From the NCBI RefSeq assembly GCF_001571245.1, contig NZ_BCTK01000001.1:930001-994000 (forward strand): a stretch of 64,000 bases of DNA, given 5' to 3'. This document shows positions 54,406 through 64,000 of the stretch, in pieces. The DNA is from Achromobacter piechaudii NBRC 102461. Its GTDB lineage: Bacteria > Pseudomonadota > Gammaproteobacteria > Burkholderiales > Burkholderiaceae_B. The notes under the pieces were generated by a model that saw nothing but the letters and a program-made list of their open reading frames with translations, searched no databases and was not told where the DNA came from. Each line of letters begins with the position of its first letter. The stretch's first letter is position 1. The position numbers and the translations under genes are program-made.

Positions 54406-54921
54406 ATGAACGTACGACCCATGCATACGAAACGCCTTGCGGCATCCCTTTGCGCGGCGGGCTTGATGCTGGCCGCCGGAGCGGTCCACGCGGCAGATGC
54501 GATCGGCCGCGCTGCCATCCAGTCCCAATACGAGCAGGACGTGGCCAATTGCAAGAGCGGCAAAAGCAATCAGGACCGTGAAACCTGCATGCGCGAAGCC
54601 GGCGCGGCGCGCGAAGAGGCCCGCCGTCAGAACCTGAAGGAAGGTTCGTCCGACCAGTACCAGCAGAACATGGTCGACCGCTGCAACCGCCTGCCGGCTG
54701 CGTCGCGCCAGGACTGCATGACGCAAATGAGCTCGCCTACCAACGTGCGCGGCAGCGTGCAGGGTGGCGGCGTGCTGCGTGAAACCGTGATCCAGGTGCC
54801 GGCCGGTTCGGTCCCGCCCGCGGGTGGCATGCCGCCGCCCAACACCATGCCGCCGAGCGCGCCGGCCCCGGGCATGGCCCCGCCGCCGCCCGCGTCGATG
54901 GGCACGCCGATGCGTCAGTAA
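54406..54921 (+). CDS. Secreted Cys-containing protein with Pro/Met-rich tail
   Basis: 171 aa. A signal peptide (about 1-30, ending GAVHA-ADAI) precedes a charged helical part with four Cys: C44 (VANCKSG), C57 (ETCMREA), and a second pair in DRCNRLPAASRQDCMTQ near 92-105. The last 40 residues are rich in Pro, Met, Ala and Gly (MPPPNTMPPSAPAPGMAPPPP), probably disordered. The Cys spacing suggests two disulfides in the periplasm. No family recognised; AAGGAGC precedes ATG 54406, and a second ATG five codons in would shorten the signal. Confidence 0.75.
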   Translation: MNVRPMHTKRLAASLCAAGLMLAAGAVHAADAIGRAAIQSQYEQDVANCKSGKSNQDRETCMREAGAAREEARRQNLKEGSSDQYQQNMVDRCNRLPAASRQDCMTQMSSPTNVRGSVQGGGVLRETVIQVPAGSVPPAGGMPPPNTMPPSAPAPGMAPPPPASMGTPMRQ

Positions 54922-55079
54922 TGCAGGTTCCCGCCACGGCAAGCGCTTTCTAAAGAACGCTTGCCGGGCGGGCAGGGCACGCGCGATGCGGGTTGCTGGC
55001 GCAGCCGCCATCACATTCAGGCAAAATGGCGGCTGTTGCGCCTTGCGCGCTTGTCATGCTTCGCCCATCACGCATCCCC

Positions 55080-57419
<2,340 letters not shown>

Positions 57420-57499
57420 TCCGGGCAGGCGAGCGCCCGTTTGCTACACTATCGGGTTTCCTCGCATGCGTCTTCGGGCGCCTACAGACTCAAAATACC

Positions 57500-59104
57500 G
57501 TGATATCCACAGCCAATCTCACCATCCAGTTCGGTCCCAAGCCCCTTTTCGAGAACGTCAGCGTCAAGTTCGGAGAAGGCAACCGGTACGGGCTGATCGG
57601 GGCCAATGGGTCCGGTAAGTCGACGTTCATGAAGATCATCGGCGGCGATCTGGAAGCGTCCGGCGGCAACGTGTCGCTGGAACCGGGTGTGCGCCTGGGC
57701 AAGCTGCGCCAGGATCAGTTCGCATTCGAAGATCTGCGCGTGCTGGACGTCGTCATGATGGGCCACACCGAAATGTGGGCCGCCATGTCCGAGCGCGACG
57801 CGATCTACGCGAACCCGGAAGCCACCGAAGACGACTACATGCGCGCGGCCGATCTTGAAGCCAAGTTCGCCGAATACGACGGCTACACCGCCGAAGCGCG
57901 CGCCGGGGAATTGCTGCTGGGCCTGGAAATCGCCGTGGACCAGCACAACCTGCCGATGCGCGAAGTGGCGCCGGGCTGGAAGCTGCGCGTGCTGCTGGCG
58001 CAGGCGCTGTTCTCCAATCCCGACGTCCTGCTGCTGGACGAACCCACCAACAACCTGGATATCAACACCATCCGCTGGTTGGAAAACGTGCTCAACAGCT
58101 ACCAGAGCACGATGATCATCATCAGCCATGACCGCCACTTCCTGAACCAGGTGTGCACGCACATGGCCGACGTGGACTACGGTGAAATCCGCATCTATGC
58201 GGGCAACTACGACGACTACATGCTGGCGTCCACCCAGGCGCGCGAACGCCTGGTGTCCAACAATGCCAAGGCCAAGGAACGCGTCGCCGAACTGCAAGAC
58301 TTCGTGCGCCGCTTTGCCGCCAACAAGTCGAAGTCGCGCCAGGCCACCTCGCGCCTGAAGCAGATCGACCGCATCAAGGCGGACCAGGTCGTCGTCAAGC
58401 CGTCGTCGCGCCAGAACCCGTACATCCGCTTCGAGCAGAACAAGGTCATGCACCGCTTGGCCGTCACGGTCGAGAACCTGACCAAGGCCTACGACGCGCC
58501 GGTCATCACCAATTTCTCGGCCATGGTCGACGCGGGCGAAAAGATCGCCATCATCGGCGCCAACGGCGTGGGTAAAACCACCTTGCTGCGTCTGCTGGCC
58601 ACCGAATTGCAGCCGGATTCGGGCTCGGTGAAATGGTCCGACAACGCTGATCTGGGCTACATGGCCCAGGACGTGTCCGATCAATTCCTGCAAACCGACA
58701 TCAACCTGCTGGACTGGATGGGCGACCACCGCCAGCCGGGCGACGACGATCAGTCGATCCGTTCCGTGCTGGGCCGTCTGCTGTTCTCGGCAGACGACCT
58801 GCCCAAGGCGCCCAAGGTGCTGTCGGGCGGCGAAAAGAACCGCATGACCTTCGGCCGCCTGATGCTGGGCCGGCACAACGTCATGCTGCTGGACGAACCC
58901 ACCAACCACCTGGACATGGAGTCGATCGAATCGCTTCAGTTCGCGCTGGAAAAGTACGAAGGCACGCTGGTGTTCGTGTCCCATGACCGCGAATTCGTGT
59001 CCGGCCTGGCCACCCGCGTGATCGAAATCCTGCCCTCCGGCGAGATCATCGACTACCGCGGCGGCTACGAAGACTACCTGGAATCGCGCGGCATCGAAGC
59101 CTGA
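57500..59104 (+). CDS. ybiT: ABC-F family ATPase YbiT
   Basis: 534 aa, colinear with E. coli YbiT (530 aa). Two ATP-binding domains: Walker [10 protein letters not shown] near 33-41 and GANGVGKTT near 353-361; signatures around 155 and LSGGEKNRM near 441; Walker [12 protein letters not shown] and [10 protein letters not shown]. The charged linker between them (about 250-300) is the ABC-F P-site tRNA-interaction motif. ABC-F proteins act at the ribosome and are not transporters. The start is GTG 57500, which matches the start of homologues; no ATG is suitably placed. Single gene with its own terminator. Confidence 0.94.
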   Translation: MISTANLTIQFGPKPLFENVSVKFGEGNRYGLIGANGSGKSTFMKIIGGDLEASGGNVSLEPGVRLGKLRQDQFAFEDLRVLDVVMMGHTEMWAAMSERDAIYANPEATEDDYMRAADLEAKFAEYDGYTAEARAGELLLGLEIAVDQHNLPMREVAPGWKLRVLLAQALFSNPDVLLLDEPTNNLDINTIRWLENVLNSYQSTMIIISHDRHFLNQVCTHMADVDYGEIRIYAGNYDDYMLASTQARERLVSNNAKAKERVAELQDFVRRFAANKSKSRQATSRLKQIDRIKADQVVVKPSSRQNPYIRFEQNKVMHRLAVTVENLTKAYDAPVITNFSAMVDAGEKIAIIGANGVGKTTLLRLLATELQPDSGSVKWSDNADLGYMAQDVSDQFLQTDINLLDWMGDHRQPGDDDQSIRSVLGRLLFSADDLPKAPKVLSGGEKNRMTFGRLMLGRHNVMLLDEPTNHLDMESIESLQFALEKYEGTLVFVSHDREFVSGLATRVIEILPSGEIIDYRGGYEDYLESRGIEA

Positions 59105-59129
59105 TAGACGCAGGCATCACACCACGCGG

Positions 59130-59165
59130 CACGGCGCGTCCTTCGGGGCGCGCCGTGTTGCTTTC
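59130..59165 (+). terminator. Terminator after ybiT
   Basis: Stem CACGGCGCG (59130-59138) / CGCGCCGTG (59149-59157), loop of 10 bases containing TTCG, then TTGCTTTC. Good stem but an interrupted T run. Confidence 0.7.
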
Positions 59166-59255
59166 AGCCACGCCCATGTTCAGCAAGCTGCAATTATGGT
59201 TGCGCTATCATCGGGTTTACCCTGATCCGTTCGGCCAGGCATCTTCCTCAGTTCA

Positions 59256-60473
59256 ATGTCCCGCACACCGCATACCACGCCTGATGGCGCGCCCATCAGC
59301 ACGTTCGCGCTGACCTCGCGCATCGTCGCCATCGCCTTCTTCACCTTCATCTGCTACCTGGCCATCGGCTTGCCGCTGGCGGTGTTGCCCGGCTACGTCC
59401 ACGACAAGCTGGGCTATGGAACGGTGCTGGCCGGTCTGGCCATCAGCGTGCAATACGTGGCGACCCTGCTCAGTCGCTCGCACGCGGGCCGCATGGCCGA
59501 TACGGTGGGCCCCAAGCAGACGGTCGTCATCGGCATGGCGGCGTGCGCGGCCAGCGGCGTCTTTCTCTTGCTGGCCTATGCCTTCGAACGCAGCGCATGG
59601 TTGAGCCTGTCGGCCATCATTGTCAGCCGCCTGGCGCTGGGCTTTGGCGAAAGCTGGGTGGGCACGGGGTCGGCCACGTGGGCCATCGCGAGGGTAGGGC
59701 CGCTGCATACGGCGCGCGTGATTTCGTGGAACGGCATCTGCACCTATGGCGGGCTGGCGTTGGGCGCGCCGTTGGGCGTGACGCTTGAACGCGAATGGAG
59801 CATGGGCGCGCTGGGCGGCGCGGTGCTGCTCTTGGGCCTGGCCGGGTTGGGGCTGGCCGTCAGCCGCGCGGCGGTCGCCATCGTGGGCGGCCATCGGATG
59901 GCGTTCAAGAGCGTGGTGCTGCGTGTATTTCCGCACGGCATGGCGTTGGGCTTGGGCTCGGTGGGATTCGGCACCTTGGCGGCCTTCGTGGCGCTGTACT
60001 ACACAAGCATGTCCTGGGAAGGCGCGGCTCACGCCCTGAGCGCGTTCGGGTGTGCGTTCATCGGCGTGCGGCTGCTGTTCGCCGGCACCATCACGCGCTT
60101 TGGCGGCTTTCGCGTGGCGCAGGTGTCATTCCTGGTGGAAGCGGCGGGGCTGTTGTTGCTGTGGCTTGCGCCCAACCCCACTGCCGCGTTGCTGGGCGCG
60201 GCGTTGACCGGCTGCGGCTTTGCGCTGGTCTTTCCCGCCATCGGCGTCGAAGCGGTGGCCCGGGTGCCGGCAGGCAGCCGGGGCGCGGCGCTGGGGGCGT
60301 ACTCGGCGTTCCTGGATCTGGCACTGGGCGTGACCGGCCCGGTCGCCGGCTATATCTCCAGCGGCTACGGCTATCCGTCCATCTTCCTGTCGGCCGCGCT
60401 GGCAGTGGTGATCGGGTTTGTGATTGCGTTCGGGCTGCAACGCCACGCGAGCGCCCAGGCAGGCGCGCATTAG
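59256..60473 (+). CDS. MFS transporter (YhhS/YfcJ-like)
   Basis: 405 aa with twelve membrane helices. The loop between helices 2 and 3 has RSHAGRMADTVGPKQ near 76-90 (the MFS G-x3-D-x-x-G motif), and the next loop has RLALGFGESWVGTGS near 128-142, which fits the YhhS/YfcJ branch. Substrate unknown; drugs or arabinose have been suggested for relatives. No regulator lies beside it. Shine-Dalgarno is weak. Confidence 0.9.
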   Translation: MSRTPHTTPDGAPISTFALTSRIVAIAFFTFICYLAIGLPLAVLPGYVHDKLGYGTVLAGLAISVQYVATLLSRSHAGRMADTVGPKQTVVIGMAACAASGVFLLLAYAFERSAWLSLSAIIVSRLALGFGESWVGTGSATWAIARVGPLHTARVISWNGICTYGGLALGAPLGVTLEREWSMGALGGAVLLLGLAGLGLAVSRAAVAIVGGHRMAFKSVVLRVFPHGMALGLGSVGFGTLAAFVALYYTSMSWEGAAHALSAFGCAFIGVRLLFAGTITRFGGFRVAQVSFLVEAAGLLLLWLAPNPTAALLGAALTGCGFALVFPAIGVEAVARVPAGSRGAALGAYSAFLDLALGVTGPVAGYISSGYGYPSIFLSAALAVVIGFVIAFGLQRHASAQAGAH

Positions 60474-60486
60474 CATCGCCGGCCGG

Positions 60487-60593
60487 CCTTATATAACTCG
60501 CAGCTTTAAAGACATTCAATATTGATCGTTTGAGTTCATATAACGAATTGTTAGATTGGGGCCTCGTTTCCACGCGCGCCCACGATTCGTTCC
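60487..60593 (+). promoter_or_regulatory. AT-rich upstream region of the ABC uptake operon
   Basis: The 120 bases between the MFS gene and the ABC operon are much more AT-rich than the genes. Two TATAAC boxes (60492-60497 and 60539-60544) could be -10 elements; TTCAAT at 60515-60520 is a weak -35 for the second with an 18-base spacer. No Shine-Dalgarno is seen before ATG 60594. Confidence 0.35.
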
Positions 60594-61364
60594 ATGAACC
60601 TGACCTTCGATTACGTCCACAAGCACTTTGGCGACCTACCCGTCGTGGAAGGCTTCACCAGCGAATTCAAGACGGGTGAACTCGTCGCACTGGTCGGGCC
60701 GTCCGGCTGCGGCAAGTCCACGCTGCTGCATCTGGCGGCGGGGCTGGAAAAGCCCACGCAGGGCAGCGTCCTGGCCGACGGCAAGCCCGTCGCCGGCCCG
60801 CACCCCAGCCGCACGCTCGTCTTCCAGGAACACGCGCTGTATCCGTGGCTGACGCTCGAAGACAACGTGGCGTTGGCCCTGGAATTTCAAAACGTTCCCA
60901 AGAAGCGCGCCCGCGAGGCGGCCCGCCAGTGGCTGGACCGCGTCAGCCTGGGCGGCTTCGAACACTATTTTCCGCATCAGGTCTCGGGTGGCATGCGGCA
61001 ACGCGCCGCGTTGGCCCGCGCCTTTATCGCGCAACCCCAGACGATGCTGATGGACGAGCCCTTTGGCGCGCTCGACGCGTTGACGCGCCTGAGCCTGCAA
61101 GACGTGCTGCGCCAATTGATCGCCCAGGAAAAGCCCACCGTGCTGCTGGTTACGCATGATGTGGACGAAGCCTTGTTCCTGGCCGACCGCATCGTCGTCT
61201 TCAGCCCGCGCCCGGCTCGCGTGCTGCGCGAATTCAACCTGGCGCATCGGACCAAAACGCACGATCTGTCGGATCTGGCCGCTGAAAAGCGCGAGATCCT
61301 GCGCCTGCTGGGCATCGCGGTGGACGGCACGCAAGCGCATGCCGACATGGCGCTGGCCGCCTGA
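60594..61364 (+). CDS. Nitrate/sulfonate/taurine-type ABC importer, ATP-binding protein
   Basis: 256 aa. Walker A GPSGCGKST near 39-47, Q-loop VFQEHALYPWLTLEDNVAL near 78-96, signature VSGGMRQRAALARA near 132-145, Walker B LMDEPFGALD near 154-163 and switch His in LVTHDVDEAL near 188. The YPWLT and VSGGMRQR wording is that of the SsuB/TauB/NrtD group. It drives the permease two genes downstream. First gene of the operon. The transported compound is not evident. Confidence 0.92.
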   Translation: MNLTFDYVHKHFGDLPVVEGFTSEFKTGELVALVGPSGCGKSTLLHLAAGLEKPTQGSVLADGKPVAGPHPSRTLVFQEHALYPWLTLEDNVALALEFQNVPKKRAREAARQWLDRVSLGGFEHYFPHQVSGGMRQRAALARAFIAQPQTMLMDEPFGALDALTRLSLQDVLRQLIAQEKPTVLLVTHDVDEALFLADRIVVFSPRPARVLREFNLAHRTKTHDLSDLAAEKREILRLLGIAVDGTQAHADMALAA

Positions 61365-61430
61365 TCCCTATCCTGTCTCTCGTGGCGGCGCCCGGCGCGC
61401 CGTGACCTTGAATTCCCTGGAGCTTGACTC

Positions 61431-62429
61431 ATGAAATTGAAGCAATGGCTGTCCCTGCCGCTCGCGGCGGCGCTGCTGGCCGCGGCCCCCGCAATGGCCG
61501 CCGAAAAATTCCGCGTGGGCTACCTGCGTGTCATGGACGACGCGCAAGCCATCGTGGCGCAAGAGGGCGGGTTCTATAAGAACGCGGGCCTGGATTCGGA
61601 ACTGATCGAGTTCAAATCCGGCACCGACCTCATCAAGGCGATCGTCGGCGGGCAGTTGGACATCGGCGTGCTGGGCTTCACCAACGCGGTTGCGTGGGCC
61701 TCCAAGGGCGCCGACCTGAAAGTGGTGGGCGGCGCGCAACAGGGCTATCACTCGTTGATCGTGCGCGACGATTCCGGCATCAAGGACATCGCGGGCCTCA
61801 AGGGCAAGACGCTGGCCTCGCAGGCCGAAGGCAGCACGGCGGACGTCGTGTTGAAGGGCGTGGTGCTCAAGCAGGGCAACCTGAGCGCCGACGACGTCAA
61901 CGTCATGGGCGTCAGCCCGGCTGTTGCCGTGCAATCGCTGGTGGGCAAGCGCGTCGACGCGGCTTTCCTGTTCGAACCCTATGACCGCATCGCGCAGTTG
62001 GTGGCGCCGGTCAAGCAGATCTACGAAGTGGGCCAGGCCTGGCCGTTCCCGTGCATGGTGGTGATCACCTCCGGCGAGACGCTGGCCAAGCGCAAGGACG
62101 ACGTCTGGAAGGCGCTGGACGCGCAGAATCAGGCCATCACGCTGCTGCAAAAAGAGCCGGCGCAGGCCTCCAAGCTGATCGCCTCGTACTTCATCGCCGA
62201 GCCCACGCTCAAGACCCTGTCGCGTGGCGAGCTGCCGCGCGAAACCGTCATCGCCGAAGCCATCAGCACGCAGGTGTTCACGCCCAAGCTCACGCCCAAG
62301 GACACCGCGCGCATGCAGGAAATTGCCGACATCCTGCAAGCCCAGGGTTCGCTGAAAACGCGCGACGGCAAGCCGTACGACGTGTCCAGCATTGTTGATC
62401 TGTCCTGGCAAGAGGCGCGCAAACTTTGA
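61431..62429 (+). CDS. ABC importer periplasmic binding protein (SsuA/TauA/NrtA-like)
   Basis: 332 aa. Signal peptide about 1-23 (AAPAMA-AEKF), then FRVGYLRVMDDAQAIVAQEGGFY, the first strand of this binding-protein class, and ELIEFKSGTDLIKAIVGGQLDIG near 58-80. KGKTLASQAEGSTADVVLKG near 125-145 lines the cleft. Relatives bind sulfonates, nitrate or aromatic compounds; specificity unknown. It lies 66 bases after the ATPase gene and overlaps the permease gene by 4 bases. Confidence 0.92.
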   Translation: MKLKQWLSLPLAAALLAAAPAMAAEKFRVGYLRVMDDAQAIVAQEGGFYKNAGLDSELIEFKSGTDLIKAIVGGQLDIGVLGFTNAVAWASKGADLKVVGGAQQGYHSLIVRDDSGIKDIAGLKGKTLASQAEGSTADVVLKGVVLKQGNLSADDVNVMGVSPAVAVQSLVGKRVDAAFLFEPYDRIAQLVAPVKQIYEVGQAWPFPCMVVITSGETLAKRKDDVWKALDAQNQAITLLQKEPAQASKLIASYFIAEPTLKTLSRGELPRETVIAEAISTQVFTPKLTPKDTARMQEIADILQAQGSLKTRDGKPYDVSSIVDLSWQEARKL

Positions 62430-63199
62430 GCTCGTCTACCCGAGTGACCGGCGCCCGCAAGCATTTCGCGGGCGTTTTGGGCGTCCTGTTCATTCTGTTG
62501 TTGTGGCAACTGGCGGCGTTCGCCTTGCCTGATTTCCTGATGCCGGGCGTGCCGGCAGTGGTTGAGCGCCTGTTCGAGGACCTGGGCAAGCAATCGTTCC
62601 ATCAAAGCCTGATGGGCACGCTGGGCCGGCTCGGGGCAGGCTACGGGCTGGCGCTGGCGGCCGGCATCGGCTTCGGGCTGGTGGCCGCCGTGCTGTTCTT
62701 CTTCCGGGAAGTGCTGCGCAGCGCCATCGTCATCCTGCAATCGATTCCGTCCATCGCATGGGTGCCGCTGTTCCTGATCGTGATGGGCTTTGGCAACACG
62801 CCCATCATCGTGGTGGTTGCGCTGTCGGCGTTCTTCCCGGCCGCGCTCAGCGTCATGAACGCCACTGAATCCGTGCAACGCGTCCACGTTTCGGCTGCGC
62901 GCGTCATGGGCGCGACTCGCTGGGGGCTGGTCAAGCGGGTGTACCTGCCCGCCGTCATGCCGGAGCTGATCACCGGGGCGCAGTTGGCCTTCGGCAATGC
63001 TTGGCGCGCGCTGATTTCGGCCGAAATGCTGATCGGCTTCGGCAAGGGCCTGGGCCGGTCGCTGGCGTACTCGGGCGAGATCGCGGACATGACGGGCGTG
63101 ATGACCAACATCCTCGTCATCGCCGTGTTGGCCGCGCTGATCGATCAGTTCGTGCTTGAAAACCTGAAGCACCGCCTGCTGCGTTATCAGTACGTCTAG
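62426..63199 (+). CDS. ABC importer permease (SsuC/TauC-like)
   Basis: 257 aa, six membrane helices. The cytoplasmic coupling loop is AARVMGATRWGLVKRVYLPAV near 154-174. FLMPGVPAVVERLFED near 34-49 and SIPSIAWVPLFLIVMGFG near 108-125 are typical of the SsuC group. The start is TTG 62426, part of a TTGA overlap with the binding-protein stop; there is no nearby ATG. Confidence 0.92.
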   Translation: MSSSTRVTGARKHFAGVLGVLFILLLWQLAAFALPDFLMPGVPAVVERLFEDLGKQSFHQSLMGTLGRLGAGYGLALAAGIGFGLVAAVLFFFREVLRSAIVILQSIPSIAWVPLFLIVMGFGNTPIIVVVALSAFFPAALSVMNATESVQRVHVSAARVMGATRWGLVKRVYLPAVMPELITGAQLAFGNAWRALISAEMLIGFGKGLGRSLAYSGEIADMTGVMTNILVIAVLAALIDQFVLENLKHRLLRYQYV

Positions 63200-63202
63200 A
63201 TC

Positions 63203-64000
63203 ATGCGTGCGCCCTTGAAATTGCCCGGTCTGCTTGCCTTCGCCGCCTGCGCGCTGCTTACCGGCCTGAGCGCGGCGCATGCCGATCCTGCGGGTTTCGC
63301 CGCTGCCCGGGCGCGCGGGGAATTGGTCGTGGGTGTGCCGTACCTGGCGCCGCCGCCGGTTGCCGGCGCCAAGATCCGCACGCCCGACGGCTTGGACGCC
63401 AACATGGCGGAAAAGCTGGGCGCCAGCCTCGGCTTGCCGGTGCGCTTGCGGCAGGTCAGGGCGGAAGAGGCTGGCGAGTTGCTGTCGGCCGGTCAGGTGG
63501 ACGTGGTGCTGGCCGATGCCGCCAACGGCCAGCCGGCCACGGTTGCCGTGCAGCCCACGGGTTACAGCACGCGCCCCAAGGCGGTGATACGTAGCGATAC
63601 GCGCCTGCGCAAGCCCGCAGACGTGCAGGGCCGCAGCGTCTGCATGGCAGAGGCCGACACCGACGCGCGCGCGCTGGCAGCAGCCTGGGGCGCCGTTGTA
63701 CGTACTTACCGAGTGCCTTCCGATGCGCTGGTTGCGGTGCGCGAAGGCGCTTGCGATGTCGGGCTGGTGGACGACGCCGTCTGGGAACCCTTGGTGCGTT
63801 TTCCCGAATGGAAGAAATTCTCTGCAACGCTGCCGGCCGATGGAGCCAAGCGCGAACAGGTGTGGCTGTTGCCGGCCTCGGATGCCGCTGGCCGCGCCTG
63901 GCTGGCCGGGGAAATGCAGGCCTGGAGCCAATCGGGGGCCTGGAAAGCGATGACCTCGAAATGGGCTCGCGATGTGGCCTTCGACGTGTATCTGGATCAG
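63203..64000 (+). CDS. Second periplasmic binding protein of the ABC operon, 3' end cut off
   Basis: 266 codons from ATG 63203 to the right edge, with no stop. A signal peptide (about 1-27, ending SAAHA-DPAG) is followed by RARGELVVGVPYLAPPP and DGLDANMAEKLGASLGL, the opening of family-3 (amino-acid-type) binding proteins; VQGRSVCMAEADTDARAL near 143-160 and CDVGLVDDAVWEPL near 183-196 fit the same fold. The gene starts 3 bases after the permease stop, so it belongs to the operon. It differs in class from the first binding protein. The stop, and any further operon genes, lie outside the window. Confidence 0.85.
   Translation, partial: MRAPLKLPGLLAFAACALLTGLSAAHADPAGFAAARARGELVVGVPYLAPPPVAGAKIRTPDGLDANMAEKLGASLGLPVRLRQVRAEEAGELLSAGQVDVVLADAANGQPATVAVQPTGYSTRPKAVIRSDTRLRKPADVQGRSVCMAEADTDARALAAAWGAVVRTYRVPSDALVAVREGACDVGLVDDAVWEPLVRFPEWKKFSATLPADGAKREQVWLLPASDAAGRAWLAGEMQAWSQSGAWKAMTSKWARDVAFDVYLDQ

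Overview
The window reads as one continuous piece of a high-GC betaproteobacterial chromosome. Gene content and style fit the Alcaligenaceae, most likely Achromobacter or a close relative; this is inferred from the Bug-type (TctC-like) binding protein, the glycerol ABC operon, the NodT-type efflux operons and strong G/C bias at third codon positions, and I could not search a database. I see no rRNA, tRNA, CRISPR array, insertion sequence, integrase or phage gene. Nearly all DNA is coding, and most genes sit in tight operons joined by 4-base ATGA/TTGA overlaps.

Layout. 1-55: start of an unidentified minus-strand gene. 387-5572 (-): drug or aromatic-acid efflux operon marR - FUSC(AaeB-like) - DUF1656(AaeX-like) - HlyD adaptor - outer-membrane lipoprotein, with a perfect palindrome at its promoter. 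5712-6816 (-): queE-queD, two steps of 7-deazaguanine (queuosine) synthesis. 6893-8888 (+): ribosome rescue factor ArfB, then an ArsR-type regulator and an old-yellow-enzyme alkene reductase. 8902-15030: CPBP protease, MAPEG protein, a small secreted protein, an EbsC/FUSC/NRDE operon and an atypical response regulator. 15272-20644 (-): tetR - adaptor - ABC ATPase - ABC-2 permease - outer-membrane channel, a complete ABC-type efflux pump related to CecR/YbhGFSR. 20809-23311 (+): CurA-like reductase, DJ-1/PfpI protein and a stand-alone HD-GYP phosphodiesterase.

23358-32114: glycerol regulon. glpR-glpD (-) face glpS-glpT-glpP-glpQ-glpU-glpV (+) across a control region with repeated TGTTCGC elements. 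Glycerol is imported by the ABC transporter and, after phosphorylation, oxidised by GlpD. No glycerol kinase gene lies in the window. 32171-38312: mixed housekeeping genes (FAD oxidoreductase, acyl-CoA dehydrogenase, TPR protein, membrane Mrr-like nuclease, S4 protein, DUF502, Lrp). 38447-43573 (+): dadA, then an SbcD/SbcC-like nuclease-ATPase pair. 44322-46188: EamA exporter convergent with a protein built from 28 uninterrupted hexapeptide repeats.

46589-54125: a Bug binding protein diverges from a complete six-gene Mrp/Pha-type Na+(K+)/H+ antiporter operon (A and B fused, then C-D-E-F-G); the space between them is rich in inverted repeats. 54406-59104 (+): small secreted protein, HAD phosphatase, tadA, LD-carboxypeptidase with a His-rich N-terminus, and the ABC-F protein YbiT. 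59256-64000 (+): MFS transporter, then a nitrate/sulfonate-type ABC uptake operon whose fourth gene, a second binding protein, runs off the end.

Most of the window is ordinary core genome. The points most worth a second look are the long hexapeptide-repeat protein (45184-46188), the matched degeneration of the GlpS and GlpT ATPase sites, an 11-bp tandem repeat array (34463-34550), the inverted repeats ahead of the Mrp operon, the response regulator with Glu in place of the phospho-acceptor Asp, and the hook-less SbcC-like ATPase with its D-x-Q nuclease partner. I found nothing I can honestly call a new defence or mobile system.
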